Positions 9,350 through 16,981 of a DNA stretch of 20,000 bases are shown here, in pieces (within the stretch, counting starts at the first letter, position 1; every line of letters starts with the position of its first letter). Position numbers and translations under genes: made by a program. This DNA comes from Monoplex corrugatus (lineage: Eukaryota; Mollusca; Gastropoda; Littorinimorpha; Ranellidae): NCBI GenBank assembly GCA_030674185.1, contig CM060307.1:42344357-42364356 (forward strand). The letters are read 5' to 3'. The notes under the pieces are model-generated. The model made no database searches and was not told where the DNA came from. It saw only the letters and a program-made list of their open reading frames with translations.

Positions 9350-9738
9350 CAGCATTTGTAACCACAAAATCTGGGGGCATTTTTTTTAATGCAACGATTA
9401 AGATGAGATAGGGATAATAATCATGATGGTGGGGAGTTCTATTCTTGATTGAGACTGCCTGACGGGGCTCTGCTCTACCATTACGTTCGTGATAATGATA
9501 TATTCTGATGTCGACTGGGCGCGAGAGATGCATTGTTGATTGGAAGATTCGTGATGAAGTGCAGGAGACTTGACTGCGTGAGTCTTGCAAATAAGCCCAT
9601 AGCACATTCATTTCTGAATAAGAGCCTATGGAGGCAGAAGATTCCACAATGATTTTGATAGGACTGATGAGATTCGAACCTATAACCTTCCAGGCGGCAA
9701 TCCATTGCATTAACCACTGCGCCATGGCAACTGGTCGG
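9350..9738 (-). mobile_element. tRNA-derived SINE-like element
   Basis: On the minus strand a Pol III promoter pair is visible. The A box is TGGCGCAGTGGTTAATGC (complement of 9707-9724) and the B box is GGTTCGAATC (complement of 9671-9680), spaced as in a tRNA. The head spans about 9738 to 9660. It lacks a convincing anticodon arm and paired acceptor stem, so it is a SINE head or tRNA pseudogene and not a working tRNA. Downstream on the minus strand an unclassified body runs to about 9350, where an A-rich stretch (complement of the T-run near 9380-9387) could be tail-related. The body's length and end are guesses, because no second copy is present in the window. Confidence 0.55.
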
Positions 9739-11000
9739 ACTAAGCTTTTCATAACTAATTTGAAACTCGATGTTCTGGTCTTTTGTGTCGGTTCATTCTG
9801 TCATGTTGTTTTTAATGAAAGACTTTTTCTGTTTGGTTTTAACGTAATGTTGATAGTTGTTCTGTATTGTTTGAAATCTTTTTCGCTGTTTCCCATGAGC
9901 AAAACCCATTTAAATCGGCCATATCATTTAAATTCGTGTTAACTTCTTTGTGTTCTGTTTTGCAAGAGTTCAGTTAAATTTTTGATATTATCGCAGAAAT
10001 GACTCAAGTAGAAACAAGCCCATACGTGTACTTCAGTGTACACCAGCATCGGGCAGCACAGCCGTTCTCACACTTATGTACACTGTACACAAGACAGTTA
10101 ATCAATAGAGCCATCTGTAATCACAGCTCTGCTGGGACGTTTTCAAAGATCGCCACAATGGAAGAGAGCGGTCCATTGTTTCAGTGGACAGGGTCTGGCC
10201 GGTGTTTGTCCACGTCAACCCCTCCTTCATGCATTCACTGGTAGGGGAACTATCTCGAAAGGTCGTCGTAAGATAGGCGGGGTCAGAGCCCCAGCGTGAT
10301 CTGATCCACGCTCTACATGTATAAGTGAAAAGGGAACACAGACACACAGAGAATAGAGACCTACAGAGAAGACAGACACAGAGAGACAGAACGGTCAGTC
10401 AGTCACGGCGGTGTTAGGAGATGGGCCACTCAACTTGGCAGAGGCGCTGAGCCTTTGCCAGAACATGTAGTAAAGGCAAATATTCTTCACAATACTGGAA
10501 CCACCACAGTCTGACTCCAAATGTTAATGTTCGGTTGCATGACGGCTATCAATCATTTCACTGGTCCTATCGTTTTCCCGCCTTTAAATCCGGACCGTCG
10601 ATTGTTCATGATTAAATATTCCGAGATATTTAATCAACCGTTAAATGGTATTTTCAACGTTTCCCCACCGTTCTGAGCAATATCGCGATGGAAACCCATT
10701 GCTGATTGCTAGGGCCAGTGCCCTACTGCCCGTATCGTCCCCCCTTGCGTTATTCTTATTCGTTACGTTACACAGTCGTTACTACATGTATGGCCACACC
10801 GTCCTCAGAATGACTGCTCGCGCTCTAGAGCTCAGTGATTTTATGCACATCCTTTCGTATTTCGGTACATAATTTCATTCCTCTGCTCATAAGCGTTCAT
10901 CTCCATACTGCGTGCCCTGTGTTCATCTGCGCTCCTCAATCCTACATTCATAAAACGGTCATCTGCACATTTTGAATCTACTCATTGTTTTCATGCAACC
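9739..11000. other. Intron stretch, nothing recognised
   Basis: Ordinary mixed sequence with a few short open frames on both strands, none with recognisable motifs or splice context. A moderately GC-rich patch lies near 10140-10330. No repeats stand out by eye. Confidence 0.55.
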
Positions 11001-11004
11001 CCGG

Positions 11005-11115
11005 GGTATCATCGTGTATCATTGTGTATCATTGCATATCACTACGTATCACTGCATGTCATTGCGTATTGTTGCGTATCATTGCGTATCACTGTATATC
11101 ATTGTATGCCATATG
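11005..11115 (+). repeat. 10-bp minisatellite (GTATCATTGC-like)
   Basis: About eleven diverged units keep strict 10-base spacing: GTATCATCGT, GTATCATTGT, GTATCATTGC, ATATCACTAC, GTATCACTGC and so on. Weaker echoes (TATCAT, GTATCA) continue to about 11220 without a constant period. The reading frame across it (10972-11388) is Tyr/His/Cys/Ser-rich repeat translation. Confidence 0.9.
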
Positions 11116-11220
11116 TCGTCCTCTCATACATCATACGTTATCATCGTGTATCAGTTAGATTATTTCATATCATCTGGTATCATCTTGTATGCTGTTGTGT
11201 CAGTTGATATTATCTCGTCT

Positions 11221-12094
11221 GTGAAATCATACCATACCATTTCCCTCCTTGAGTTCATACGTGTTCGTTGTATCATATTACATCATGCAGTCCCTGTTCT
11301 CCTCTGTATTCTTGTTTCCTTGATTTCATGCTCGTTATTATCGTCCTCTACCTGTTTTCACGTTTTCATCACTTCATGGACATCTTGAAAGTTACTATAT
11401 GCACTTCCTCGTCAATACATGTTTGTTTCATTCTTTGAACAGAATTTTCATGTCTGTTGTGTCGTGGCCACATGTCTCTCAGTAATTTTTTCAAAGGACC
11501 ATACTAACCGTACTAACAATGATAACATAATTCAAGTGAATCGTTGTTTTTTCCATCAGACCTACATGTTTCATTTCATTGTCATTCATTTGTTATAAAG
11601 TAATTATGTGCGAAAAAAATGGTATGATGAAACCTCAATTGAGCTCTGCTACAAGTTTGCAAGACTTCTTTTGCCCTCTCCCATTCCAAGGAGATATGCC
11701 ACTTTATGTTATTTTATGTACTTTTGGCAGACGAACTTTTGCAACAACATTGGACTCCTTATGCTACAAATACACTGTCTCTTCAATCTTGCTTTCTCAT
11801 GGGACTATGATAATGTGTATTAGTGTTTTGATGATATTTCAAGTGGCATTTTTCTTTGATGAATCCCATTCGCTTCCTAGCAGCGATATTAACTTGTCTT
11901 CATGGTTTTCAGGTGCAGTGTAGCAGAGCACTGCATGTCTTGCAATCTTGTGAAGATATCAAGGTTATGACGGTTCATTTTACGAACCACAATCCATGTT
12001 CGGTTTTTTTCCAAAGATTATTGTGATTGACTACATCAGTAATTTCTTTTTCCAGGCTGAATATGTACTATGCACGGTACTTAACATTATGATT
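11221..12094. other. T-rich intron stretch, nothing recognised
   Basis: Two overlapping open frames (11579-11923 and 11608-11823) have no motif I recognise, show the T-rich composition of the surrounding intron, and lack clear splice signals. I see no repeats or RNA genes. Confidence 0.55.
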
Positions 12095-12418
12095 TGCGTT
12101 TCAAGTTGTATTCTCCATGTGCGATTTTGTTTCAAGTTACATTGCTCCATGTATGAACTGTGTTTTCCAATTGCATTTCTCCATATGTTTTTAGCTGCAT
12201 TTTCCATGTATCCGTTGTGCCTTCAAGTCGTAGGCCTATTTCTCCTTTATGCATTTGTTTTCAAACTACATTTCTCCATATATGTATTGCGTATTTAATC
12301 TGAATATCACCATGTAGGAATTCTCTTTTTCAGCATGCTTTTATCTATATATGAACTGCATAGTTAAGCTGCATTTTCCAATGTATACATCTTAGTTTTT
12401 TCACAACATTTCTCCATA
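12095..12418 (+). repeat. Degenerate minisatellite, about 33-bp period
   Basis: The words TCAAGTTGCATTTCTCCATG and variants recur with CTCCAT-like anchors near 12112, 12144, 12178, 12203, 12241, 12273, 12377 and 12411, about 33 bases apart (one interval doubled). Units are strongly diverged. The array ends exactly where the plus-strand retrotransposon fragment begins (12419). The open frame 11996-12298 through it is repeat translation. Confidence 0.75.
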
Positions 12419-13580
12419 TACTGGCAAAGTCTCTCTCCTCACACTTCTTGATCTGTCTGCAGCCTTTGATACCATTCATCATGGTATTCTCCTTTCTAGA
12501 CTTCATCATACTTTTGGCATCTCTGACATTGCTCTCTCCTGGTTCACTTCATATCTATCAAACAGAAAACAAACTATTCTCATCAATGGCACTTACTCTC
12601 AACCTGCATACCTGACCTGTGGTGTTCCACAAGGATCTGTCCTTGGCCCTGTTCTTTTCACTCTTTACACCTCCCCCCTGTCCACATCATCAACTCCCAC
12701 TCTATAAAACACCACTTCTATGCTGATGACACCCAACTTCAAGACAGTGACTCACCTGACAATATACAGCGCCTCCTGACTCGCACCACTGAGTGTTACT
12801 CGGACATTAAAAATTGGATGACATACAACAAACTTCAGCTAAATGATGACAAGACAGAAGCTATCCTCATTGGCACCCGTCAGAAACTTTCTCAGCTGCC
12901 TCCTCTTTCTCTCCCATTATGTAACACATCATTCCCAATTTCTGATTCAACTAAAAACCTTGGTGTCTGCATTGACTCTACCCTCTCCATGAACAACTTT
13001 GTTTCTCAAACTGCCAGATCTTGCTACTATCACCTCCATTGTATATGCCTGATCAGGAAGTATTTCTCTGTGGAAACAACTGCAAAACTCGTTCTCTCCT
13101 TCATAATGTCTCGCATTGACTATTGCAATTCACTCCTGTCCGGTCTTCCTGCCTCCACCATTCACATCCTACAGCGCATTCAAAACAATGCTGCACGCCT
13201 TGTACTCAAAAAGAAAAAAGCTGACCACATATCTCCTCTCCTGGCACAACTTCACTGGCTCCCTGTATCAAAGCGCATACACCATGTGCTACAAAAGCCT
13301 CAATAACGCAGCCCCCGATTACCTGTCAAGCCTACTTGAGATCTATGTTCCCTCACGTACCGTCCGCTCTGCCTCCGATCCTCTGACTTTTCGCTTTCCA
13401 CGCACTAAGCTCAATACCTATGGTCCACGAGCCTTCTCTGTTTCTGGTCCACTCTCCTGGAACAAACTTCCTCTCTCAGTCCGTCAGCAACCTACTTTTG
13501 TCTCCTTCAAGTCCGCTCTCAAAACTCACCTTTTCTCCTCTGCATAAAATCCTGACCTCACTCAATCCCCTCTAGCAGCC
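12419..13580 (+). pseudogene. L2/CR1-like non-LTR retrotransposon, 5'-truncated reverse transcriptase copy
   Basis: The fragment begins inside the reverse transcriptase at [20 protein letters not shown] (12423 on), passes [10 protein letters not shown] and FYADD (12716-12730), and continues through the C-terminal region (SRIDYCNSLLSGLP, DHISPLLAQLHWLPV, then APDYLSSLLEIY, LSWNKLPLSVR, LKTHLFSSA) to a stop at 13544-13546. These motifs mark the Jockey-superfamily L2/CR1 group, which copies its RNA at a nicked target site. The coding is broken by at least two frameshifts: one base lost near 12696 before FYADD, and another near 13285 after RIH. About 34 bases of 3' UTR remain; the AT-rich or microsatellite tail usual for the group is missing. 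It is one arm (12419-12809) of an inverted repeat with the next element. Confidence 0.9.
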
Positions 13581-15242
13581 TAATGTCTGAGTAACACTCA
13601 GTGGTGCGAGTCAACAGGCGCTGTATATTATCAGGTGAGTCACTGTCTTGAAGTTGGGTGTCATCAGCATAGAAGTGGTGTTTTATAGAGTGGGAGTTGA
13701 TGATGGTGGACAGGGGGAGGTGTAAAGAGTGAAAAGAACAGGGCCAAGGACAGATCCTTGTGGAACACCACAGGTCAGGTATGCAGGTTGAGAGTAAGTG
13801 CCATTGATGAGAACGGTTTGTTTTCTGTTTGATAGGTATGAAGTGAACCAAGACAGAGCAATGTCAGAGATGCCAAAAGTATGATGAAGTCTAGAAAGGA
13901 GAATACCATGATCAATGGTATCAAAGGCTGCAGACAGATCAAGGAGTGTGAGGAGAGAGACTTTGCCAGTATCAGTTGCAAGGAGGAGATTGTTGAGAAT
14001 GTGTAGTAGGGCAGTTTCAGTGCTATGGCACTGGCGGTAGGCTGACTGGAAAGGATTGAGGAGATTGTTGGCAGACAGGTGAGAGTTCAGCTGGTTGAGG
14101 ACGACTTTTTCAAGGAGTTTTGACAAGAAAGAGAGATTAGAGATAGGCCGGTAATTTTTCAGTTCATTTGGGTCTAAATTGTGTTTCTTGAGGAGAGGGT
14201 GAACAATAGCAGACTTGAAAGAATCTGGGACAGTTCCAGTTTGAAGAGAAGTGTTGATGATGTCAGTGATGAATGGGAGGAGAGTAGGGAGACAGTCGGC
14301 GTAGAGAGAACCTGGAAGAGGATCCAGTTCGCAGGTTTTGAACGACATGGATCTGATTGTGTTGAGAATTTCTTCTTATGAGACTGGGGTAAAAGTAGTA
14401 AGAGGTGTGCCAGAGAAGGGTCAGGTGGGCATGGTTGACAGGGTGTCCTGTCAAGCCTGTCGCGAAGAGTTTTATTTTGGTGGTGAAATAGTTGGAGAAT
14501 ACAGATGGGAGTTCTTCATTTGTATGTTTTGTTGGGAGAGGTAAATCTTTTCGTTTGCCAAGGAGATGATTCATGGTTGTAAAGAGTTCTTTTGAAGAAG
14601 AGGCATTCAGGATTTTGGTTTGGAAATAGCTTGTTTTTGCTGATGCAATGAGGGTGGATACTTTTGTTTTAGAGGCTTGGAAAAGTTGCCTGTGTACAGT
14701 GAGTTTGGATTTGCGCCAGCGGCGCTTTGCTCTGCGGCGGGCACGTTTTGCACAGGCGATCTCATGAGTGAGCCAGGGGGTAGGGGGGCGGTCAGGTAAA
14801 AGACGGGTTGTGGCTGGAGCATGAGTGTCCAGAAGATGGTGGAGAGTAGTATAGAATTCATCGGCAAGGTTATGTGACTTTTCAGAAAGAGACGGGAGGC
14901 ATCAGATGAAAATGTGGAGAGGTCGATAGATTTGAGATTGCGTCGAGTCACTGTGCGCATGGTACGGGAAGGAGGAGAAATGTCGAGAGAACAGAGAATT
15001 GCAGAGTGGTCAGATGGAAGGGCTGAAGTTAGACGGGTAGAAAGAACTAAGCAGTTGTCAGTAGCGGAATTGTGGTGATCACGAGAAATGATCCAGTCAA
15101 GAATGTGACCTTTTTGATGGGTTGGTTCAGAAATGTGTTGAGTCATATTGTGATTGGACAGAGAGTTGATGATATGTCTTGTGTCATAACGGTGAGTGTT
15201 GTCATAGTGGACATTGATGTCACCTAGAATGATGAGATTTCT
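13581..15242 (-). pseudogene. L2/CR1-like non-LTR retrotransposon, endonuclease-RT copy lacking its 3' end
   Basis: Read on the minus strand from 15242, it starts within the AP-like endonuclease: LIILGDINVH (15207-15238) and LPSDHSAILCSL (about 14982-15022) carry the conserved GD-N-H and SDH motifs. A basic linker (CAKRARRRAKRRW, near 14720-14765) leads to the reverse transcriptase: PVPD-like [59 protein letters not shown] and YADD (13660-13671). It then stops about 25 codons past YADD at 13581. Frameshifts are present after the endonuclease (near 14890), around 14400-14500, and one base is lost in a C-run near 13710. The 5' part of the endonuclease and the entire C-terminal part are absent. 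Confidence 0.9.
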
Positions 15243-15254
15243 TCTGTATCTGTT

Positions 15255-15535
15255 CTGTAAACCTCTACATACTTTCTGTTAGGATTGATAATTGAGTATA
15301 TGTATTAACTGCTTTTTTTTAGCGGGGGGGGGGGGGGGGGATGCTCCAAGAAAATGTGAAATTTAGAAGCAATTTTACGTAATTTAATCCAGTTCATATA
15401 CATGTTTTAGTGTACTTAGTTAATGTTTATACATTTGTATGATATTTTTAATCCCCTGGTAATAGATTGGTTGATACGGCCAAGGCCAGTGGCATACTCT
15501 TAGATTATATGCGCAAATTCATTGATATGTATACT
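15255..15535 (+). repeat. Dispersed repeat, copy B (uninterrupted)
   Basis: The left part (15255-15415) matches 391-522 and the right part (15418-15535) matches 3354-3475, contiguous here. A G17 run (15324-15340) is a private insertion in this copy. By eye the two copies share perhaps 70-75 percent. No reading frame is shared between copies, so this is not a coding duplication. The left edge abuts the broken end of the minus-strand retrotransposon. Confidence 0.65.
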
Positions 15536-15986
15536 TAATTTTCTATTCCAGCTTTTGTTGTTTTTGTTTTCAGTTCAACTATGTGTTTTGGGTATTTTGA
15601 GATGATTATAGCACTGATATGGCTCTGCGCAGTGTTTAATAATGATAATGAGTTTAGTTTCAATCGATTATGTTACTTTATATATCCCTTCGTTCTCAGT
15701 TTTTTGTTGCATAATTGGGATAATCTTTCATGCGATTCAGACTTTGCTTTGTGTTTCATTAGAATAACAGTCATCAAATTTATCATGGCATTTAAAGCCC
15801 TGTTTTGTATTGTGATTTAAACAAAACTTTGTGTATTCTTTTACATCATTTAATTCATACTTTTATTTGGGAATATTGATGGAAACCCAGCTTCTCCATA
15901 CTTTGTGTAATGAAGAAAACTAATCATGACAACGAACTTCGCCATTCTCTGTATAATTGATAATGGAATCCATACTCTGTATATTG
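15536..15986. other. AT-rich intron stretch, nothing recognised
   Basis: T-rich sequence with one open frame (15581-15820) whose hydrophobic translation reflects base composition. No repeat, RNA gene or splice-flanked exon seen. Confidence 0.55.
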
Positions 15987-15987
15987 A

Positions 15988-16020
<33 letters not shown>

Positions 16021-16022
16021 AA
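15987..16022 (+). repeat. (CAA)n trinucleotide microsatellite
   Basis: Eleven to twelve CAA units about 160 bases before the tiny exon; a short AAC echo lies at 16123-16135. Confidence 0.95.
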
Positions 16023-16181
16023 CAGCACAAAAAGATGCTTTCCGGGTGGATCAGTAACTGACCGACACTGGTAAGGATTATTTCATGATATTTCAAACGT
16101 CATTTTGTATTTCGTTGTTTAAAAAAACAACAACAGTTGTGTCATGTCACTAAAAGCCTTGTTATGTCTTTTGCTTTACAG

Positions 16182-16218
16182 AACTCCAATGATGGCACGT
16201 GTAAGTCAGGCAAGAAAG
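16182..16218 (+). CDS. PLXDC: PLXDC-like tiny juxtamembrane exon (two possible donors)
   Basis: After a good acceptor (TTTGCTTTACAG) the phase-0 frame reads NSNDGTCKSGKK and one spare G, then GTGAGA at 16219. The spare G joins AT at 16860 to give GAT, so the protein continues D-RVAAVV into the membrane helix. A second donor, GTAAGT, begins at 16201; using it makes a 19-base exon, also phase 1, giving GT-Y-RVAAVV. The two forms differ by six residues and the frame is kept. I prefer the longer exon because it puts a basic, Cys-containing linker before the helix as in relatives, but 16200 has the better intronic consensus. CA-rich sequence starts about 10 bases after the 16219 donor. Confidence 0.68.
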
Positions 16219-16228
16219 GTGAGACAGT

Positions 16229-16399
16229 GGTGCACACATATACACACTCACACACGCGCACATACTTGTTTACACACGTGTATGCACACATGTTTACTCA
16301 GACATGCACATGCATAATTATGCAAGCACAAATGCAAAAACCCATGTACACTGAATACAGAACACAACACACACACGCGCGCGCATACACACACGTACA

Positions 16400-16484
<85 letters not shown>

Positions 16485-16488
16485 CACA
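16229..16488 (+). repeat. CA-rich region and (CA)n microsatellite, first block
   Basis: Irregular CACA, CATAC and CGCG words (16229-16399) grade into a pure CA tract of roughly 45 units (16400-16488). Confidence 0.95.
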
Positions 16489-16489
16489 T

Positions 16490-16537
16490 ATCGTTTCTCG
16501 GCCTTTCGGCTGGCCCAGATCAAAATGTTGTATCACG
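16490..16537 (+). pseudogene. U2 snRNA 5'-end-like relic
   Basis: The segment starts ATCGTTTCTCGGCCTTTCGG and goes on to CAGATCAAAATGTTGTATCA. Animal U2 snRNA begins ATCGCTTCTCGGCCTTTTGG and continues AAGATCAAAGTGTAGTATC, so most positions agree over about 45 bases, with a few extra bases after GGCT. The match ends before the branch-site-pairing loop is complete, and the Sm site and later stems are absent, so it cannot be a working U2 gene. CA repeat flanks it on both sides. It may be a truncated retro-copy or the head of a U2-derived SINE. The U2 comparison is from memory. Confidence 0.6.
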
Positions 16538-16549
16538 CGCTCGCGCGTG

Positions 16550-16550
<1 letters not shown>

Positions 16551-16632
<82 letters not shown>

Positions 16633-16656
16633 CACACACACACACACACGCACACA
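16551..16656 (+). repeat. (CA)n microsatellite, second block
   Basis: About 50 CA units with one AA interruption near 16630, entered through a short CG-alternating stretch (16535-16549). Confidence 0.97.
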
Positions 16657-16757
16657 GATGTGTGTATGCGTGTGTGTTATTATACGTGCATAATAATAAG
16701 TATTAAACTTTCTTTGGTATTAGATACATTTTTAAGTACTACTTTTGTCAATATTAC

Positions 16758-16846
16758 AATCATCGTTGTTGTTTTTGTTGTTGATGGCGGTGATTCATTG
16801 TTGTTGTTGTTGATGTTCTTGTTGATGTTGTTGCATGATTTGTTAC
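16758..16846 (+). repeat. (GTT)n-rich tract before the transmembrane-exon acceptor
   Basis: GTT and GAT trinucleotides dominate from 16758 to about 16833, supplying a T-rich approach to the TTTGTTTCCGCAG acceptor at 16859. Confidence 0.85.
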
Positions 16847-16859
16847 TTTGTTTCCGCAG

Positions 16860-16981
16860 ATCGCGTGGCAGCAGTTGTGGCGGTGGTGTTAATCCTGGTG
16901 GTACTGTTTGGCAGTGCGGCCATCTGGGTTTTCTATGCCTACACCCACCCCACTTCACCCTCTGGCATTTGGCTTATGGAG
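16860..16981 (+). CDS. PLXDC: PLXDC-like transmembrane exon
   Basis: The exon of 122 bases enters in phase 1 after TTTCCGCAG and ends in phase 0 at GAG|GTAGTA. It encodes DRVAAVVAVVLILVV followed by LFGSAAIWVFYAY and then THPTSPSGIWLME. The run from VAAVV to WVF is about 22 uncharged residues, a clear membrane helix, followed by a His-Pro-Thr-Ser juxtamembrane motif. Vertebrate PLXDC proteins have HPTS a few residues after the helix and an aromatic/hydrophobic stretch ending in Glu right before an RRP..WPAMKF motif. Here the exon also ends at that Glu, so the next exon, beyond the window, should begin with the RRP-like segment. Topology is type I, tail inside. Confidence 0.92.

Larger units (their letters stand above)
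7841..16181 (+). other. Intron 3 (stalk exon to tiny exon)
   Basis: The donor is GTAAGG and the acceptor is CTTTACAG (phase 0). At 8.3 kb it is the longest intron seen here. It holds several microsatellites (8085-9067), a SINE-like element, two minisatellites, two inverted L2/CR1-like retrotransposon fragments, the intact copy of the dispersed repeat and a CAA tract. No gene of its own is recognised apart from the retroelement remains. Confidence 0.75.
16219..16859 (+). other. Intron 4 (tiny exon to transmembrane exon)
   Basis: The donor is AAAG|GTGAGA and the acceptor TTTCCGCAG (phase 1). Its 641 bases are mainly CA repeat in two blocks, a U2-like relic between them, and a GTT-rich segment before the acceptor. 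No unique gene-like sequence is present. Confidence 0.75.
1..16981 (+). other. PLXDC: Partial gene span: PLXDC-family (plexin domain-containing / TEM7) membrane protein
   Basis: This is the span of the recognisable part of one gene. Pieces are 1-39, 3655-3800, 7466-7840, 16182-16218 and 16860-16981, all plus strand. Intron phases in order are 1, 0, 0, 1, 0, and every junction uses GT/AG. The order PSI domain, Thr-rich stalk, membrane helix, then a juxtamembrane HPTS motif is that of vertebrate PLXDC1/PLXDC2, single-pass surface proteins known as receptors for PEDF and as endothelial markers. The nidogen-like N-terminal half should lie before position 1 and the cytoplasmic tail after position 20000. 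Invertebrates generally have one relative of the two vertebrate paralogues, so I do not choose between PLXDC1 and PLXDC2. Family assignment is from remembered motifs, not a search. Confidence 0.85.

Noticed and set aside
9660..9738. tRNA gene on the minus strand
   Set aside because: A and B boxes are present but the acceptor stem and anticodon arm do not pair convincingly, so it is treated as a SINE head.
11579..11923. Open frame of 114 codons that could be an exon or small gene
   Set aside because: No recognisable motif, base composition like the surrounding intron, and no convincing flanking splice sites or promoter.
12419..15242. Twin-priming 5' inversion of one retrotransposon
   Set aside because: Twin priming places the inverted 5' part before the 3' part, head to head. 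Here the 3' part comes first and the junction is tail to tail, with a 390-base overlap.
16490..16537. Functional U2 snRNA gene
   Set aside because: Only the first quarter or so of U2 resembles this segment; the Sm site and 3' stems are replaced by CA repeat, and substitutions fall in the branch-pairing region.
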